NCBI GenBank assembly: GCA_019359695.1 | Contig: JAHHGV010000013.1 | Location: 1 to 64,000 of the forward strand | Direction of reading: 5' to 3' | Length of the DNA: 64,000 nucleotides | From: Brasilonema angustatum HA4187-MV1 | GTDB taxonomy: Bacteria; Cyanobacteriota; Cyanobacteriia; Cyanobacteriales; Nostocaceae | Part shown: positions 28,065 to 36,630 of the stretch, piece after piece | Layout of the letters: each line of letters starts with the position of its first letter | Numbering within the stretch: the stretch's first letter is position 1 | The notes under the pieces: generated by a model | Seen by the model: the letters and a program-made list of their open reading frames with translations, nothing else | Databases searched by the model: none | Told to the model about the DNA's origin: nothing | Made by a program: the position numbers and the translations under genes

Positions 28065-29162
28065 TTACTGTTTGATGGGCAAACGTACAATGAATACACT
28101 CCCTTTGCCGACTTCTGAATTCACGAGAATCGTGCCTTGATGTGCTTCGACAATTCGTCGCGAAAGGTACAGTCCTAAGCCACTACCAGAATGATTATGA
28201 CTTCCTTGGCGAAATCGTTCAAATAAAGTGAGTTGTTCTTTAGGAGAAATGCCTCGACCTGTATCTGTGATTTTAACTGTTATGCAATTATCTGAAGGAG
28301 TCGCTGGAGTGATGCTGATGGTTATTTCGCCGGTGTCAGTAAATTTGACAGCGTTACCTATCAAGTTGGTGAATAGTCTGTGGAGTTCTAAGCGATCGCC
28401 CATCACTGTACTACTCCCTGAGTCCTCACCTAAATCTAAATTGACTGCAAGCTGCTTTTGATCTGCTAGAGGACTCAATTCTTGTGAAACTTCTTCTAGT
28501 AACTGACTGAGATTAACTGGTTGAAACGCCAGAGTTTTGCGACCTGCTTCAAAGCGATAAACTTCCAGTAAGGTATTTACCATAGCTAGCAAATTGCTGT
28601 TACTGCGAGCCATGATCTCTATCACTTCCTGCATTTGCGGTGACAGTTCTCCCAAAGCACCCTCCGCAAACAGCAACAGCATTCGATCCGCTGCTACCAA
28701 GGGTGTGCGCAAGTCGTGGGTGAGGCGAGAGGCAAAATCTTGACGTTGACGGGCAATTTCATCGCGTTCATCTATACTGTGCTTGAGACGGAGAAGCGAT
28801 CGCACTCGTGCCAACAATTCATCCACAGTCACAGGCTTGCGGATAAAATCATCTGCACCCAAATCTAATCCATGAGCAACATTAGGTGAGTCATGTGCGG
28901 TAATCAGCAAAATTGGGATAAATGGCAAAGTCATATTTTGCCGAATACGCTTAGTAACTTCATAACCATCCATTCCCGGCATCATCAGATCCAGCAACAC
29001 TAAATCACAAGTCGATCTTTCAAGTTGTGCCAATGCTGAAGCACCATTCGCTGCCGTGCTAACCGTGTAGCCTTCTTCCTGCAAAATCGTTTTCACCAAA
29101 AATACATTATCAGCAGAATCATCTACAACCAAAATCTTGTCAGAGTTAGAAGATTTAGACAT
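28065..29162 (-). CDS. Response regulator-histidine kinase hybrid (REC-HisKA-HATPase)
   Basis: A 365-residue cytosolic protein. A receiver domain (10-125) has phospho-acceptor D58 in LLDLMMPG and K109 in IRKPV. A dimerisation and phospho-acceptor domain follows with H149 in RLTHDLRTPL, then an HATPase domain with N-box NLIGNAVKF, G1 DTGRGIS and G2 GSGLGLYLS. Having an N-terminal receiver and no membrane segment, it probably takes phosphate from another kinase or integrates signals. The partner and target genes are not in the window. Confidence 0.92.
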   Translation of the reverse strand: MSKSSNSDKILVVDDSADNVFLVKTILQEEGYTVSTAANGASALAQLERSTCDLVLLDLMMPGMDGYEVTKRIRQNMTLPFIPILLITAHDSPNVAHGLDLGADDFIRKPVTVDELLARVRSLLRLKHSIDERDEIARQRQDFASRLTHDLRTPLVAADRMLLLFAEGALGELSPQMQEVIEIMARSNSNLLAMVNTLLEVYRFEAGRKTLAFQPVNLSQLLEEVSQELSPLADQKQLAVNLDLGEDSGSSTVMGDRLELHRLFTNLIGNAVKFTDTGEITISITPATPSDNCITVKITDTGRGISPKEQLTLFERFRQGSHNHSGSGLGLYLSRRIVEAHQGTILVNSEVGKGSVFIVRLPIKQ

Positions 29163-29583
29163 ACAGCACTGAAGAAACGCTCATTCCACAAGAAAGAAAA
29201 TAGCTTTAGCCCTTGCTATTTTCCCCTTAACCAATACTACTCACTTATGTGGATATTATGTTGTTGTGGTTGCTTAGGTAAAGATTTTTGCGGTGTTTTG
29301 AGTAAAACCCAATGAAAGTAGAGTAAGAGAATCTGCTTTTTTAGCAAGTGGTTAAGGAGTTTAGCGATTGTTATGTCAGCCGTGAAGTCAGACAAAAAAT
29401 TGAGGATACGTTGCTGTTACCTATGGCGGAGATTGAAAAGCGGCAGAAGTGAGGCGATCTTTGAAGAAAGTGGGCGATACGCACAAGCTAAAGCCTCCGG
29501 CTTATCGCCTTCCCAAATAGCTTAAATATCGTGAAATAAGTTCCAATGCTACTGTGGTGATATCCTTTAGCCTTTAGCTAGCA
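29163..29583. other. 420-bp spacer with a gene-end remnant and a dispersed repeat
   Basis: No complete ORF. Bases 29352-29451 read, without a start codon, KEFSDCYVSREVRQKIEDTLLLPMAE and EIEKRQK before TGA, which looks like the C-terminal end of a lost gene; I cannot name it. The segment GCGATACGCACAAGCTAAAG with the following CCTCCGGCTTATCGCC (29468-29503) is a dispersed repeat also seen in variant form at 33688-33722 and in part at 8043-8062. Confidence 0.5.
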
Positions 29584-29781
29584 ATGAACACCATTACTAT
29601 CCAAATTTCCAACGACCGTTTGGTGAAGCTGCAAGAAACCGCCTCTCGTCTTGGCGTATCAATAGAAGAATTAGTGCTAATGGGTGTAGAACAATTGCTT
29701 AATCAGCCAGAAGCATCCTTTCAAGATGCTATGGACTATGTACTCAATAAAAATGCTGAACTGTACAAACGGCTAGCTTAA
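29584..29781 (+). CDS. Antitoxin of a Doc-type toxin-antitoxin pair
   Basis: A 65-residue protein with a strand (NTITIQISND) followed by two helices (RLVKLQETASRLGVS and IEELVLMGVEQLLNQ), a ribbon-helix-helix layout, and a C-terminal helix that probably wraps the toxin. Its TAA overlaps the toxin's ATG by one base (TAATG), so the two are translated together. It probably neutralises the Doc-like protein and autoregulates the operon. Confidence 0.82.
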   Translation: MNTITIQISNDRLVKLQETASRLGVSIEELVLMGVEQLLNQPEASFQDAMDYVLNKNAELYKRLA

Positions 29782-30185
29782 TGCGCTATTTCAGCATAAA
29801 AGAGGTTTTACAACTTTATCATCGCATAATCGAGCAGTCTGGTGGCTCGGCAGGTATTTCCAACATCGGCGGACTCGAATCCGCCTTGGCTCAACCACAG
29901 ATGACATTTGCCGGGGAAGAACTTTACCCAACTATAGTTGAAAAAGCTTCAGCACTTGGTTTTTCTTTGATTAAAAACCACTGTTTTGTAGACGGTAACA
30001 AACGCATCGGTCACGCTGCAATGGAAGTTTTCTTAGTGTTAAATGGCTTTGAGATTAATGCAGCAGTAGATGAGCAAGAGCAGGTAATTTTGCAAGTAGC
30101 ATCTGGTGAATTAGGTCGAGATGAATTTACTGAATGGCTTCGCAGTCATATCACACCTAAATCAGGTTTTGCTAATTCTGTATAG
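29781..30185 (+). CDS. doc: Type II toxin Doc (Fic family)
   Basis: A 134-residue protein of the death-on-curing family, which phosphorylates EF-Tu in the studied example (phage P1 Doc). The Fic motif reads HCFVDGNKRIGHAAM (about 71-85), with the catalytic H and the NKR typical of Doc rather than the NGR of AMP-transferring Fic proteins. It begins YFSIKEVLQLYHRIIEQSGG, usual for Doc. It is intact and directly coupled to the antitoxin gene. Confidence 0.92.
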   Translation: MRYFSIKEVLQLYHRIIEQSGGSAGISNIGGLESALAQPQMTFAGEELYPTIVEKASALGFSLIKNHCFVDGNKRIGHAAMEVFLVLNGFEINAAVDEQEQVILQVASGELGRDEFTEWLRSHITPKSGFANSV

Positions 30186-30217
30186 ATTTTTTCGCTTCCT
30201 TACACTGTAGTGTCTGG

Positions 30218-30247
30218 TTCAATCGCTTCTAAAATATCACATAACTT
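30218..30247 (-). pseudogene. Fragment of a HepT-like gene
   Basis: In one minus frame this reads KLCDILEAIE, nearly the same as KLRDILEAIE in the HepT-like pseudogene at 33.2 kb, and the DNA is largely identical over about 30 bp. Nothing else of the gene remains. It abuts the end of an Rpn-like fragment. Confidence 0.5.
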
Positions 30248-30368
30248 TTGCCAAGCGCTCAATACTTGTCACGTACCACATTCTATATGCCTCCTCGTCA
30301 CTTCTCAATTCTTGTTTAAAACTACGCACAAACTCCTCTGGCAATACCATTATCCAGTCAAGAAGCAT
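30237..30368 (-). pseudogene. C-terminal fragment of an Rpn-type nuclease / transposase-like gene
   Basis: A 43-residue frame reading LLDWIMVLPEEFVRSF then RMWYVTSIERLAK. This pattern (a DW-x-x-x-LPEE helix followed by Y-V-T-S-I-E-R) matches the C-terminal region of the Rpn family of PD-(D/E)XK 'transposases' common in cyanobacteria; the catalytic N-terminal part is missing. Its ATG overlaps the bgtB stop by one base (TAATG) but this is likely accidental. The frame ends at the junction with a HepT-like fragment. Confidence 0.5.
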
Positions 30369-31876
30369 TAATTTCTTTTTTTATTAACGGGATTAAGCGA
30401 TCGCTCCCAGCGACTAAATGCTTGGGAAGAAAGCAGCGTCAGGAATAAATAAACCAGGGCGACAGTGGCGTAAATCTCAAACGAGCGATAGTTTTCCGCT
30501 ACAATCAGCTGCCCCTTGCGGAACAACTCTTCAAACCCGATGACAGCGACTAAGCTGGTGTCTTTTAGCAGGCTAATGAACTGATTGCCCAGAGGTGGCA
30601 AGATCCGCCTTTGGGCTTGAGGAAAGATCACATAGCGCATCGTTTGCACTGAACTCAAGCCCAGTGATTGGGCGGCTTCTGCTTGCCCCGGCTCAATTGA
30701 TTGGATGCCTGCGCGGACAATTTCAGCAATGTAGGCAGCGCTATTGAGACTCAATGCGATCACTGCTGCCGCCAGACGATTTAAGTTGAAGGTGAAACCA
30801 AAATTCTGAGCTACAGCAGGCAACCCAAAGTAAATCATAAAAATCTGCACCAGCAACGGCGTCCCCCGGAAAAAATCTACATACGCCCTAGCAATCCAGC
30901 GCAAAGGAACAGATGCTTGTAGGCGAACAATCCCAATTAGTGAACCCCCGATCATACCCAGCAATACTGAGAGTGCTGTGAGTTCAAGTGTTACCAAAGC
31001 CCCACGCAGCACAACCGGTAGTGACTTCAAGATAATGCTTAGTGAGCTAAATAGCTGGGATACGCCTTTTTCGCTAGTCTGGTTTTCAATGGGTGATTTT
31101 TCTGGAAGTTGTGGCGGCTGAGTACCAAACCACTTTTGGTAAATTTTAGTATAACTGCCATTTTTCAGCACCGTTGCCAGACCTTGGTTAATCAGGTCTA
31201 GGTTGGGCGATCCTTTAGGTGTAGGAATGCCATAAAATTCTTCTGTAAGCAGACTGCCGACCACTTTGAGTCCCTTAAGGTTGCCGCTTTTTATACCATA
31301 TAAAATAACGACGCGATCATTAAGAACGGCATCGACACTGCCATTGAGTAATGCCTGAAGGGTTAAGGGTGAATCATTAAAAGTGCGAACTTCAGATCCA
31401 GGAAGACTTTTAGCCTTGAGTGCGCCAGTCGTCCCGATTTGCACGCCAATAATCTTGTTCTTAAGACTGTCTAAATTGGTAATGTTTTGATTGTCTGTGC
31501 GGGTGGCGATCGCTAAGCCCGATTTGAAGTAAGGGCGCGAGAAGGAAATTGTCTTGACTCGTTGGGCAGTAATTGCCATCGCCGCAACTGCCGCATCTAC
31601 AGTTTGCGTCTGCAACGCTGGAATCATACCATCAAAAGGTATATTTTTATATTTAACTTGAAATCCAGCAGATTGCGCGATCGCATTCATCAAGTCAATG
31701 TCAAAACCCTGCAACTCACCAGTTGCAGATTGAAACTCGAAAGGCGGAAACGTTGGTTCTGTAGCAACAGTAAGTGTTTTACCAGCAGTGGAACCGTTCG
31801 TGAAACTACAACCGCAAAGTAGAAATAGACAGCTTAAGCCAAGAACTAGCCAACGGATAACAGTCAACCTTTGCAT
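30368..31876 (-). CDS. bgtB: Amino-acid ABC transporter, fused binding protein and permease (BgtB-like)
   Basis: A 502-residue fusion. A lipoprotein signal (LGLSCLFLLCGC, lipid cysteine C23) leads a family 3 solute-binding domain (about 34-255: GKTLTVATEPTFPPFEF, GFDIDLMNAIAQ), followed by a His/Glu/Gln-type permease (about 285-495) with the EAA loop EAAQSLGLSSVQTMRYVIFPQA. The same fusion, BgtB, takes up basic amino acids and glutamine in cyanobacteria together with a separate ATPase (BgtA), not present here. Located in the cell membrane with the binding domain outside. The symbol is by similarity of architecture. Confidence 0.88.
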   Translation of the reverse strand: MQRLTVIRWLVLGLSCLFLLCGCSFTNGSTAGKTLTVATEPTFPPFEFQSATGELQGFDIDLMNAIAQSAGFQVKYKNIPFDGMIPALQTQTVDAAVAAMAITAQRVKTISFSRPYFKSGLAIATRTDNQNITNLDSLKNKIIGVQIGTTGALKAKSLPGSEVRTFNDSPLTLQALLNGSVDAVLNDRVVILYGIKSGNLKGLKVVGSLLTEEFYGIPTPKGSPNLDLINQGLATVLKNGSYTKIYQKWFGTQPPQLPEKSPIENQTSEKGVSQLFSSLSIILKSLPVVLRGALVTLELTALSVLLGMIGGSLIGIVRLQASVPLRWIARAYVDFFRGTPLLVQIFMIYFGLPAVAQNFGFTFNLNRLAAAVIALSLNSAAYIAEIVRAGIQSIEPGQAEAAQSLGLSSVQTMRYVIFPQAQRRILPPLGNQFISLLKDTSLVAVIGFEELFRKGQLIVAENYRSFEIYATVALVYLFLTLLSSQAFSRWERSLNPVNKKRN

Positions 31877-32032
31877 ATTTTTTAGACTTTTCTCATCTCT
31901 GGAGTTTCATTTAAAGGATTATTGCTCATTCCTTCAGGCGATAAATTTCCAGAGAACAAGTTGTATACAAAAAACCTGGTTAAGCAAAGCGAGTTTTTGA
32001 CTAGTTAACCATAATTTCTGCGAGCAATTTTC

Positions 32033-32776
32033 TTAACCTGTCACACATGCGGGAGAGCCTATAAATGTCCAACTTGCCCAATATGTTCCAACGAACTTAC
32101 TTGAATAGTCAGTAGAGGCATCCTGAACAAACCACTCAGGAATAACTTTTTGCTGTGCAATTTTTTTTTCCAAGCCGATCTGTAGGCACAGATTCTCGTA
32201 AACAATGTTTGCTTTTGCAGTTTCCAGCATTTTTTCTACTAACTTTTGTAGCCATTCCGCTCGAACAAACAGACTATGATTTGGATGGTTGCCATAATTA
32301 AGTCCTATAATTATGATCAGATATCCTTTGTCGCTTATTATCTTGTCCAGACAAAATTGAATGATTTCCTGCTCATTTTTGCGTTGTTGGCTTTCCTTAT
32401 CAACTGTGTGATATATCATTCCGCATAGTACCACTGCATCAAACTTTTTATTTTCTGTAGCAAGTTTCCGCAGAAATACCCATAAATCTTCGCACACAAA
32501 GGTTCGCTTGGGGTATAGGTTTGAACAGTATTGAATGGCATATTCACTGTGATCTACCCCAACGTAGTCGCATTGAGAAGGCAGATATTTGAGCAAAGCT
32601 CCATTCCCACACCCCAGATCCAACAAAGAGAACGACCTTTCTTTAAAAGCATCCTCTAGAAAATGAATTGGTAGTGTATAGCGAGTAGCATTTTCCGGCT
32701 GTTCCAAGTAGGAATAACTGTCTGATTGAAAACGTTCTTCTTCAGACATTTTACGCTGAGGGTTATTATCTTCCAT
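32033..32776 (-). CDS. SAM-dependent methyltransferase
   Basis: A 247-residue class I methyltransferase: motif I LLDLGCGNGALL (53-64), acidic motif VGVDHSEYA, and the post-I strand FDAVVLCGMIYH (about 115-126). The substrate is unknown. The N-terminal segment YSYLEQPENATRYTLPIHFL is not one I can place. It sits between the BgtB transporter and the remains of a HepT-MntA module on the same strand, with no obvious operon partner. Confidence 0.8.
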   Translation of the reverse strand: MEDNNPQRKMSEEERFQSDSYSYLEQPENATRYTLPIHFLEDAFKERSFSLLDLGCGNGALLKYLPSQCDYVGVDHSEYAIQYCSNLYPKRTFVCEDLWVFLRKLATENKKFDAVVLCGMIYHTVDKESQQRKNEQEIIQFCLDKIISDKGYLIIIIGLNYGNHPNHSLFVRAEWLQKLVEKMLETAKANIVYENLCLQIGLEKKIAQQKVIPEWFVQDASTDYSSKFVGTYWASWTFIGSPACVTG

Positions 32777-32889
32777 ATTGTCAGGATGTCAAATGAATGG
32801 TGTGAAGAGCGGAAACTTATAAACTATCTTCTTGGTAAGGTTCTAGTGGCGGGTAAATTTATCGCCTACTTGACTATTTTACAAGTAAT

Positions 32890-32928
32890 GCTACCCACAG
32901 TGCCAAAAATACGTACGTTGTATGCTCC
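32890..32928 (-). pseudogene. Fragment of an MntA-type nucleotidyltransferase gene
   Basis: In the minus strand this reads [13 protein letters not shown], matching [13 protein letters not shown] of the mntA-like gene at 33.5 kb, with about 30 bp of near-identical DNA. It directly follows the stop codon of the HepT-like pseudogene. It may be a leftover from a second copy or from recombination between repeats. Confidence 0.55.
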
Positions 32929-32929
32929 A

Positions 32930-33268
32930 TCAGGATAATACTTGTAAAATTGCTTCTATTTGCTGCTTCAGGTTTGGCAAATCTCGCTCAATAGCAGACC
33001 AAAAAACTACGTCTAAGTCAATTTCAAAGTAATTGTGAGTCAAAATATTTTGCATCCCGATCATTTGTGACCAAGGTACTTCGGGATGTTGTAATCTAAT
33101 GTCAGCAGATAAGGCGCGAGATGCTTCACCGATAATTTGCAGATGTTGAATAAACCAAGTTTGAATCAGTTCATTTTGTTCAAAGCTTTGCCTTCCTTAA
33201 ATTGCGTACTTATCTATACGTTCAATTGCTTCTAAAATATCACGTAACTTTTCACGATCGTCTCTCAT
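32930..33268 (-). pseudogene. hepT: HepT-type HEPN toxin (DUF86) with internal stop
   Basis: The frame starts [20 protein letters not shown] and stops at codon 24 (TAA), then continues in frame as GRQSFEQNELIQTWFIQHLQ, GEASRALSADI, and MQNILTHNYFEIDLDVVFW to TGA at 32930. This is a full-length HepT (112 codons) broken by one nonsense change. The RX4-6H ribonuclease motif also reads Q-N-I-L-T-H instead of R-N-x-L-x-H, so the toxin would be inactive even if read through. Its ATG overlaps the upstream mntA stop (ATGA). HepT is normally AMPylated by MntA. Confidence 0.82.
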
Positions 33269-33556
33269 AACGGAACAGCCTCTGTTAAAACCCGCTCCCG
33301 AATACGCTGTCGTAATCCTTTTTCAGTGACTACATCTACATCACGATCCAATAACTCTTGCAACTCCATTCCTCTATCCACCTAAGTCAAAAAGGCTTCG
33401 TCCCGGTTCCATTTCTACCAGAAAATCAACATCACTGTCTGCATCAGCCTCTCGGCGTGCTACAGAACCAAAAATACGTACGTTATATGCTCCATATTTA
33501 GCCGCACTGCGGAGGATTTCTTCTCGTTTTGCTTGCAAAAGCTCGTAAATATTCAT
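33265..33556 (-). pseudogene. mntA: MntA-type nucleotidyltransferase antitoxin with frameshift
   Basis: The first 60 codons read [20 protein letters not shown] then [20 protein letters not shown] and [19 protein letters not shown], the GSx10DxD minimal nucleotidyltransferase core, and stop at TAG (33374-33376). The reading resumes one base out of phase as [20 protein letters not shown] and [13 protein letters not shown], and ends in TGA overlapping the HepT start. A small indel near 33370-33380 thus breaks the antitoxin. Both halves of the MntA-HepT module are damaged. Confidence 0.8.
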
Positions 33557-33730
33557 GGTTTAACTCCCGTCTTACGAAATAGTTTAGCCAAATCAACAGC
33601 CATGTTTGACCATAAGAACGTCCTATCAAAGGAGTAATGCTTACGCACTTTCATCTCAAGCAGGAGTGATGGCTCATTTGCCTAGGGCGATCGCACAAGC
33701 TAAAGCAAGCGGGCTTATCGCCTCAAAAAC

Positions 33731-33772
33731 CAAGAGCCCCAACTTCTGGTGAGAAGTTGGGGCTCTTGTTTC
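33731..33772. terminator. Strong hairpin with 17-bp perfect stem and T-rich tail
   Basis: CAAGAGCCCCAACTTCT (33731-33747) and its complement (33752-33768) enclose the tetraloop GGTG; TTTCT follows. It has the form of an intrinsic terminator on the + strand, but no + strand gene ends here, so it could serve an unannotated transcript or be a repeat. An A-run precedes the left arm, so it could also work in the other direction. Confidence 0.6.
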
Positions 33773-33933
33773 TCACAAATGATTTCAGACTGCTATATAG
33801 TTGCTGAAGTCATTATTTTGAACTTACTAGCGATCTGTATTAACTTTTATTGGCATTTTGGCTACTTTTCTAAAGCATGAAAAGATAGATTAGGGCAATA
33901 AGCCGTCATGCACATCGTGGTTGAAACACCGTC

Positions 33934-34272
33934 CCCCAGGTCATAAACCTGGGGTTTTATTTTGTCTATTGTTACCTAATTCATTTGGCAATTTGGCAAC
34001 TAATGAGGTTGAAACAAGCTTATCTTATTAATTAATGCGGTCTTGCACAAAAGACTCAAAGTACACGACAAAACCCCTTTTCCCCCGGTTAACTACCGGG
34101 GTTCCTTACTAATTGTGGTCAAGGTTAATGTTTTAGTGAAAGTCAACTCCACATTTGGGTTAGTGGTAAAGGTCTATGTCAAAGTCAATGATGATGTTGT
34201 TGTCAAGGTCCGAGTTGTAGTAAACGAAAGGTCAGACTGATAATCCCACGCTTAGAAAGCGTAGGATTTTTT
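33934..34272 (+). repeat. Hairpin-bounded non-coding element, possibly an IS200/IS605-type relic
   Basis: Three hairpins lie in 340 bp: CCCCAGG/CCTGGGG (33934-33954) followed by a T-run, CCCCGGT/ACCGGGG (34083-34101), and ATCCCACGCT/AGCGTAGGAT with one mismatch (34243-34267) followed by TTTTTTC. Between the second and third is a run of GTCAARGT-type repeats (34123-34225). No transposase gene is present. Subterminal hairpins without terminal inverted repeats recall palindrome-bounded elements mobilised by TnpA of IS200/IS605; this is a guess. The rest of the 800-bp gap 33557-34365 has no gene. Confidence 0.4.
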
Positions 34273-34365
34273 CTTCACGAGTAAACCTATTTATTGATTT
34301 TCTCAATCATTATTTTCTTACTCACTTCATAATCATCTAAATCGGGCAATTAAATACGGCGAGTT

Positions 34366-35067
34366 TTACAGTCCCTTCACCAAGCGAATATCTTGTAAAA
34401 GCCATAATCCTAAACTTTTGTCTCGAAAAATACCACCTCCCTCACTACATTGCTCATTGATCAGCTGTAGTGGTGTCGGAAAAGAAAAAGGGGGTTTTTC
34501 TAAATTTAGTAAACGCCAGTCACCTGTGGTAATATCTTCGTTCTCCTCACAATTAGGAAAAGTAGTCGTCAGTAGGTAAGTAATCTGGCTCCTTTTCATG
34601 TTATTGAGAGCAGAGAAAATGTCTCTAAACGAAAGATGCACAAAGCAGTCTCGGCATAACAATAGATCTGCTGTTGGTAGAGGTTCACTTGTCAAATCCA
34701 GTGTCAGAAACTGATGATTATGGCTTCCGTACCGCTTCTGATTCTCTAGGATAAGTTCGGACACAATATCTGCACCGATGTAACCTGAAACAGGTAAGTC
34801 AATGAACTGCATCCAACTGAAGTCTCCGCACGGTAGATCGAGGAGTACGTCCACCTGTAATGTCTTAAGTAGTGCTGGAAGTTTAGCTTCTATCTGTTGT
34901 GTTTGGCTGCTACTCGCGCCCTCCCCTGAAACTGAATCGAGTCCACACCAATGATTAGTTTGGTAGATGTGGCGGAACGTGTTGCTGAGTGAAAAGGTCA
35001 CATCTAGCGATGCCTGTTTCTCGAAGTAGTAAGGATCAAAGGGGACGTTATCTCGCCGTTTGTTCAT
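34366..35067 (-). CDS. SAM-dependent methyltransferase-like protein
   Basis: A 233-residue protein. The class I methyltransferase fold is seen as VLLDLPCGDFSWMQ (73-86; motif I as DLPCGD), the acidic GADIVSE, and LLLCRDCFVHLSF for the catalytic-side strand. An N-terminal WCGLDSVSGEGASSSQTQ segment precedes it. Substrate unknown. Such small proteins are scattered in Nostocales genomes. It stands alone, downstream of a repeat (35092-35161). Confidence 0.75.
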   Translation of the reverse strand: MNKRRDNVPFDPYYFEKQASLDVTFSLSNTFRHIYQTNHWCGLDSVSGEGASSSQTQQIEAKLPALLKTLQVDVLLDLPCGDFSWMQFIDLPVSGYIGADIVSELILENQKRYGSHNHQFLTLDLTSEPLPTADLLLCRDCFVHLSFRDIFSALNNMKRSQITYLLTTTFPNCEENEDITTGDWRLLNLEKPPFSFPTPLQLINEQCSEGGGIFRDKSLGLWLLQDIRLVKGL

Positions 35068-35091
35068 GGGATGTATTTATACTGGTTTTCT

Positions 35092-35161
35092 GTAAGGTGG
35101 GCATTGCTCACTAATCTCTCAAATGTCCATTACATGGCTTTCTGAGCAATGCCCACCCTAC
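35092..35161. repeat. Inverted repeat, 19-bp arms
   Basis: GTAAGGTGGGCATTGCTCA (35092-35110) and TGAGCAATGCCCACCCTAC (35143-35161) are complementary with one mismatch, separated by 32 nt. It fills the spacer between two minus-strand genes. The GGTGGGCATTGC motif is a common dispersed cyanobacterial repeat; a loose relative lies at 37935-37980. Confidence 0.7.
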
Positions 35162-35201
35162 GATTTGTGGTCTATTCTTCATAAAATAAGAAAAGTGGTA
35201 G

Positions 35202-36614
35202 TTATTTCACAGAGCTCGTTGAACTAGCGTTATCCAAAGTTTGCACTGTCAGCACCTGTGGCGGGGTGGCGTCTGGCGGATAGAGGAAGTCAACTTCTAC
35301 AAGTCTTCTTTCGCCTGGTTTCATATTGAGTACTACTAATGGTTCTCCTTGTTGTCCTTGTTTTTGCACTAAATGCAAGTACTGGGTTTGCGGTAAACCC
35401 TGATCATCTTTGTAACGTACTCTGACAGAACCCCGGAATAATACTTGCGGTGCTGGTGGATTCAAAAAGCGCAATCCGGATTTTGTTAATTTGTCTTCTT
35501 TTATTGGTGTCTGCATTGACACAATAACTGTTTGCAGTTTTTGTGTATTGTTATACAATGGTAGCGTTAAACTGTATTGTAAAGCGTAGTTTCCATGAGC
35601 ACGATATGCTGTGTCAGGATAGCGCACCATCATCGGTGCACTTTGTATTTGACTCGTTCCTAAGGTACCGCGATCTAGGGCACCCAGAGGGTAGGAAAAG
35701 GCTTGTCCGGAAGTGGGTATGGTTAAATGCTGAGCTTTTGGATCATCTATGAGTAAGGCTTTCCATTCAGATCCTTGTGTGACTCCGGCAACGCGACCAT
35801 ATATTATTGGTTTGTTAGTCTCTTCGAGAGGGGTTGGTGTTTTATCGCGTGGTCCGGATAAATCACCATTATTGAGCAAATTTTGCCAGTCTTCTAAAGT
35901 AGGCACACGTTCACTCTCATCAGGATTTTTTGGTGCAAACATTGCTAGGCTGGCTGCATACACTGTGTCATTACTCCACAGTCGCATGAGTGTAGATCGA
36001 CCATTTAAAGGTGGTGTCAGTCCACTGACAGGAATGGGTGCATTCAACAACATCCGGCTTTCACCAGGTGGAATGATAATTTGAGGAGGAAAGGTATCTT
36101 GTCGTTGTCCTCGCAGAACATTATCCACCACGCGATCGCCTGGTCCAGCAAAAATTGTACCTAAAATATTCTCACTCCTAGATGGCAACTCTATAAATGG
36201 TGCATCTGGTTGGCTTAAATAACTCGCCGCCTGCAAGATATTCACTGTCACTGGTTGTTTTCCTGGGTTATGCAGGATTATCCCCAGATAAAGTGTCCGC
36301 GAGTCTTGTGGTGTGGGTGCTTGGGCAACATGGTGAGCGAAAACATCAAATCGTCCTTTAAAAGGAAAATTCAAGTGTGCGGTTGGGACTTTTTTGCCTG
36401 ACGCTGGAAAGGTGGAAAGCAAAATTCCTTCCTTGAGAACTTTTTCAGGACTATTGCTGTTAAACACTGGGATGCTATCCACAGTCCCAAGTAAAGGGCG
36501 TACTTGTTGCTGTTGGACAATTTCTTCAGGCGGCGGTGGTGCAGAAGGAGTAATTTGAGCGAGCGGAAAAATTAGTAAGAATGGAAACATCTGTGTACAT
36601 ATTTTTTTCTTCAA
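35202..36614 (-). CDS. DUF3370 domain protein, exported
   Basis: A 470-residue cyanobacterial protein. The N-terminal FPFLLIFPLAQITPSAP is a likely signal peptide. The body shows the DUF3370 pattern: VRPLLGTVDSIPVFNSN, GRFDVFAHHVAQ, LYLGIILHNPGKQPV and a C-terminal LKPGERRLVEVDFLYPP-like segment. Function is unknown; its beta-rich make-up and export suggest a cell-envelope role. It is followed upstream on the same strand by a C15-like peptidase gene (16 bp apart), so the two may form an operon. Confidence 0.85.
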   Translation of the reverse strand: MKKKICTQMFPFLLIFPLAQITPSAPPPPEEIVQQQQVRPLLGTVDSIPVFNSNSPEKVLKEGILLSTFPASGKKVPTAHLNFPFKGRFDVFAHHVAQAPTPQDSRTLYLGIILHNPGKQPVTVNILQAASYLSQPDAPFIELPSRSENILGTIFAGPGDRVVDNVLRGQRQDTFPPQIIIPPGESRMLLNAPIPVSGLTPPLNGRSTLMRLWSNDTVYAASLAMFAPKNPDESERVPTLEDWQNLLNNGDLSGPRDKTPTPLEETNKPIIYGRVAGVTQGSEWKALLIDDPKAQHLTIPTSGQAFSYPLGALDRGTLGTSQIQSAPMMVRYPDTAYRAHGNYALQYSLTLPLYNNTQKLQTVIVSMQTPIKEDKLTKSGLRFLNPPAPQVLFRGSVRVRYKDDQGLPQTQYLHLVQKQGQQGEPLVVLNMKPGERRLVEVDFLYPPDATPPQVLTVQTLDNASSTSSVK

Positions 36615-36630
36615 ACAGACGTAAGTAGAT

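Noticed and set aside
33905-33960. CRISPR repeat suggested by GGTTGAAACACCG
   Set aside because: Resembles the 3' end of some cyanobacterial CRISPR repeats, but occurs only once here and no cas genes are present.
34043-34240. Coding sequence with Val-Lys-Val repeats
   Set aside because: It has no ribosome-binding site or recognisable family. The translation only mirrors the GTCAARGT DNA repeats between two hairpins.
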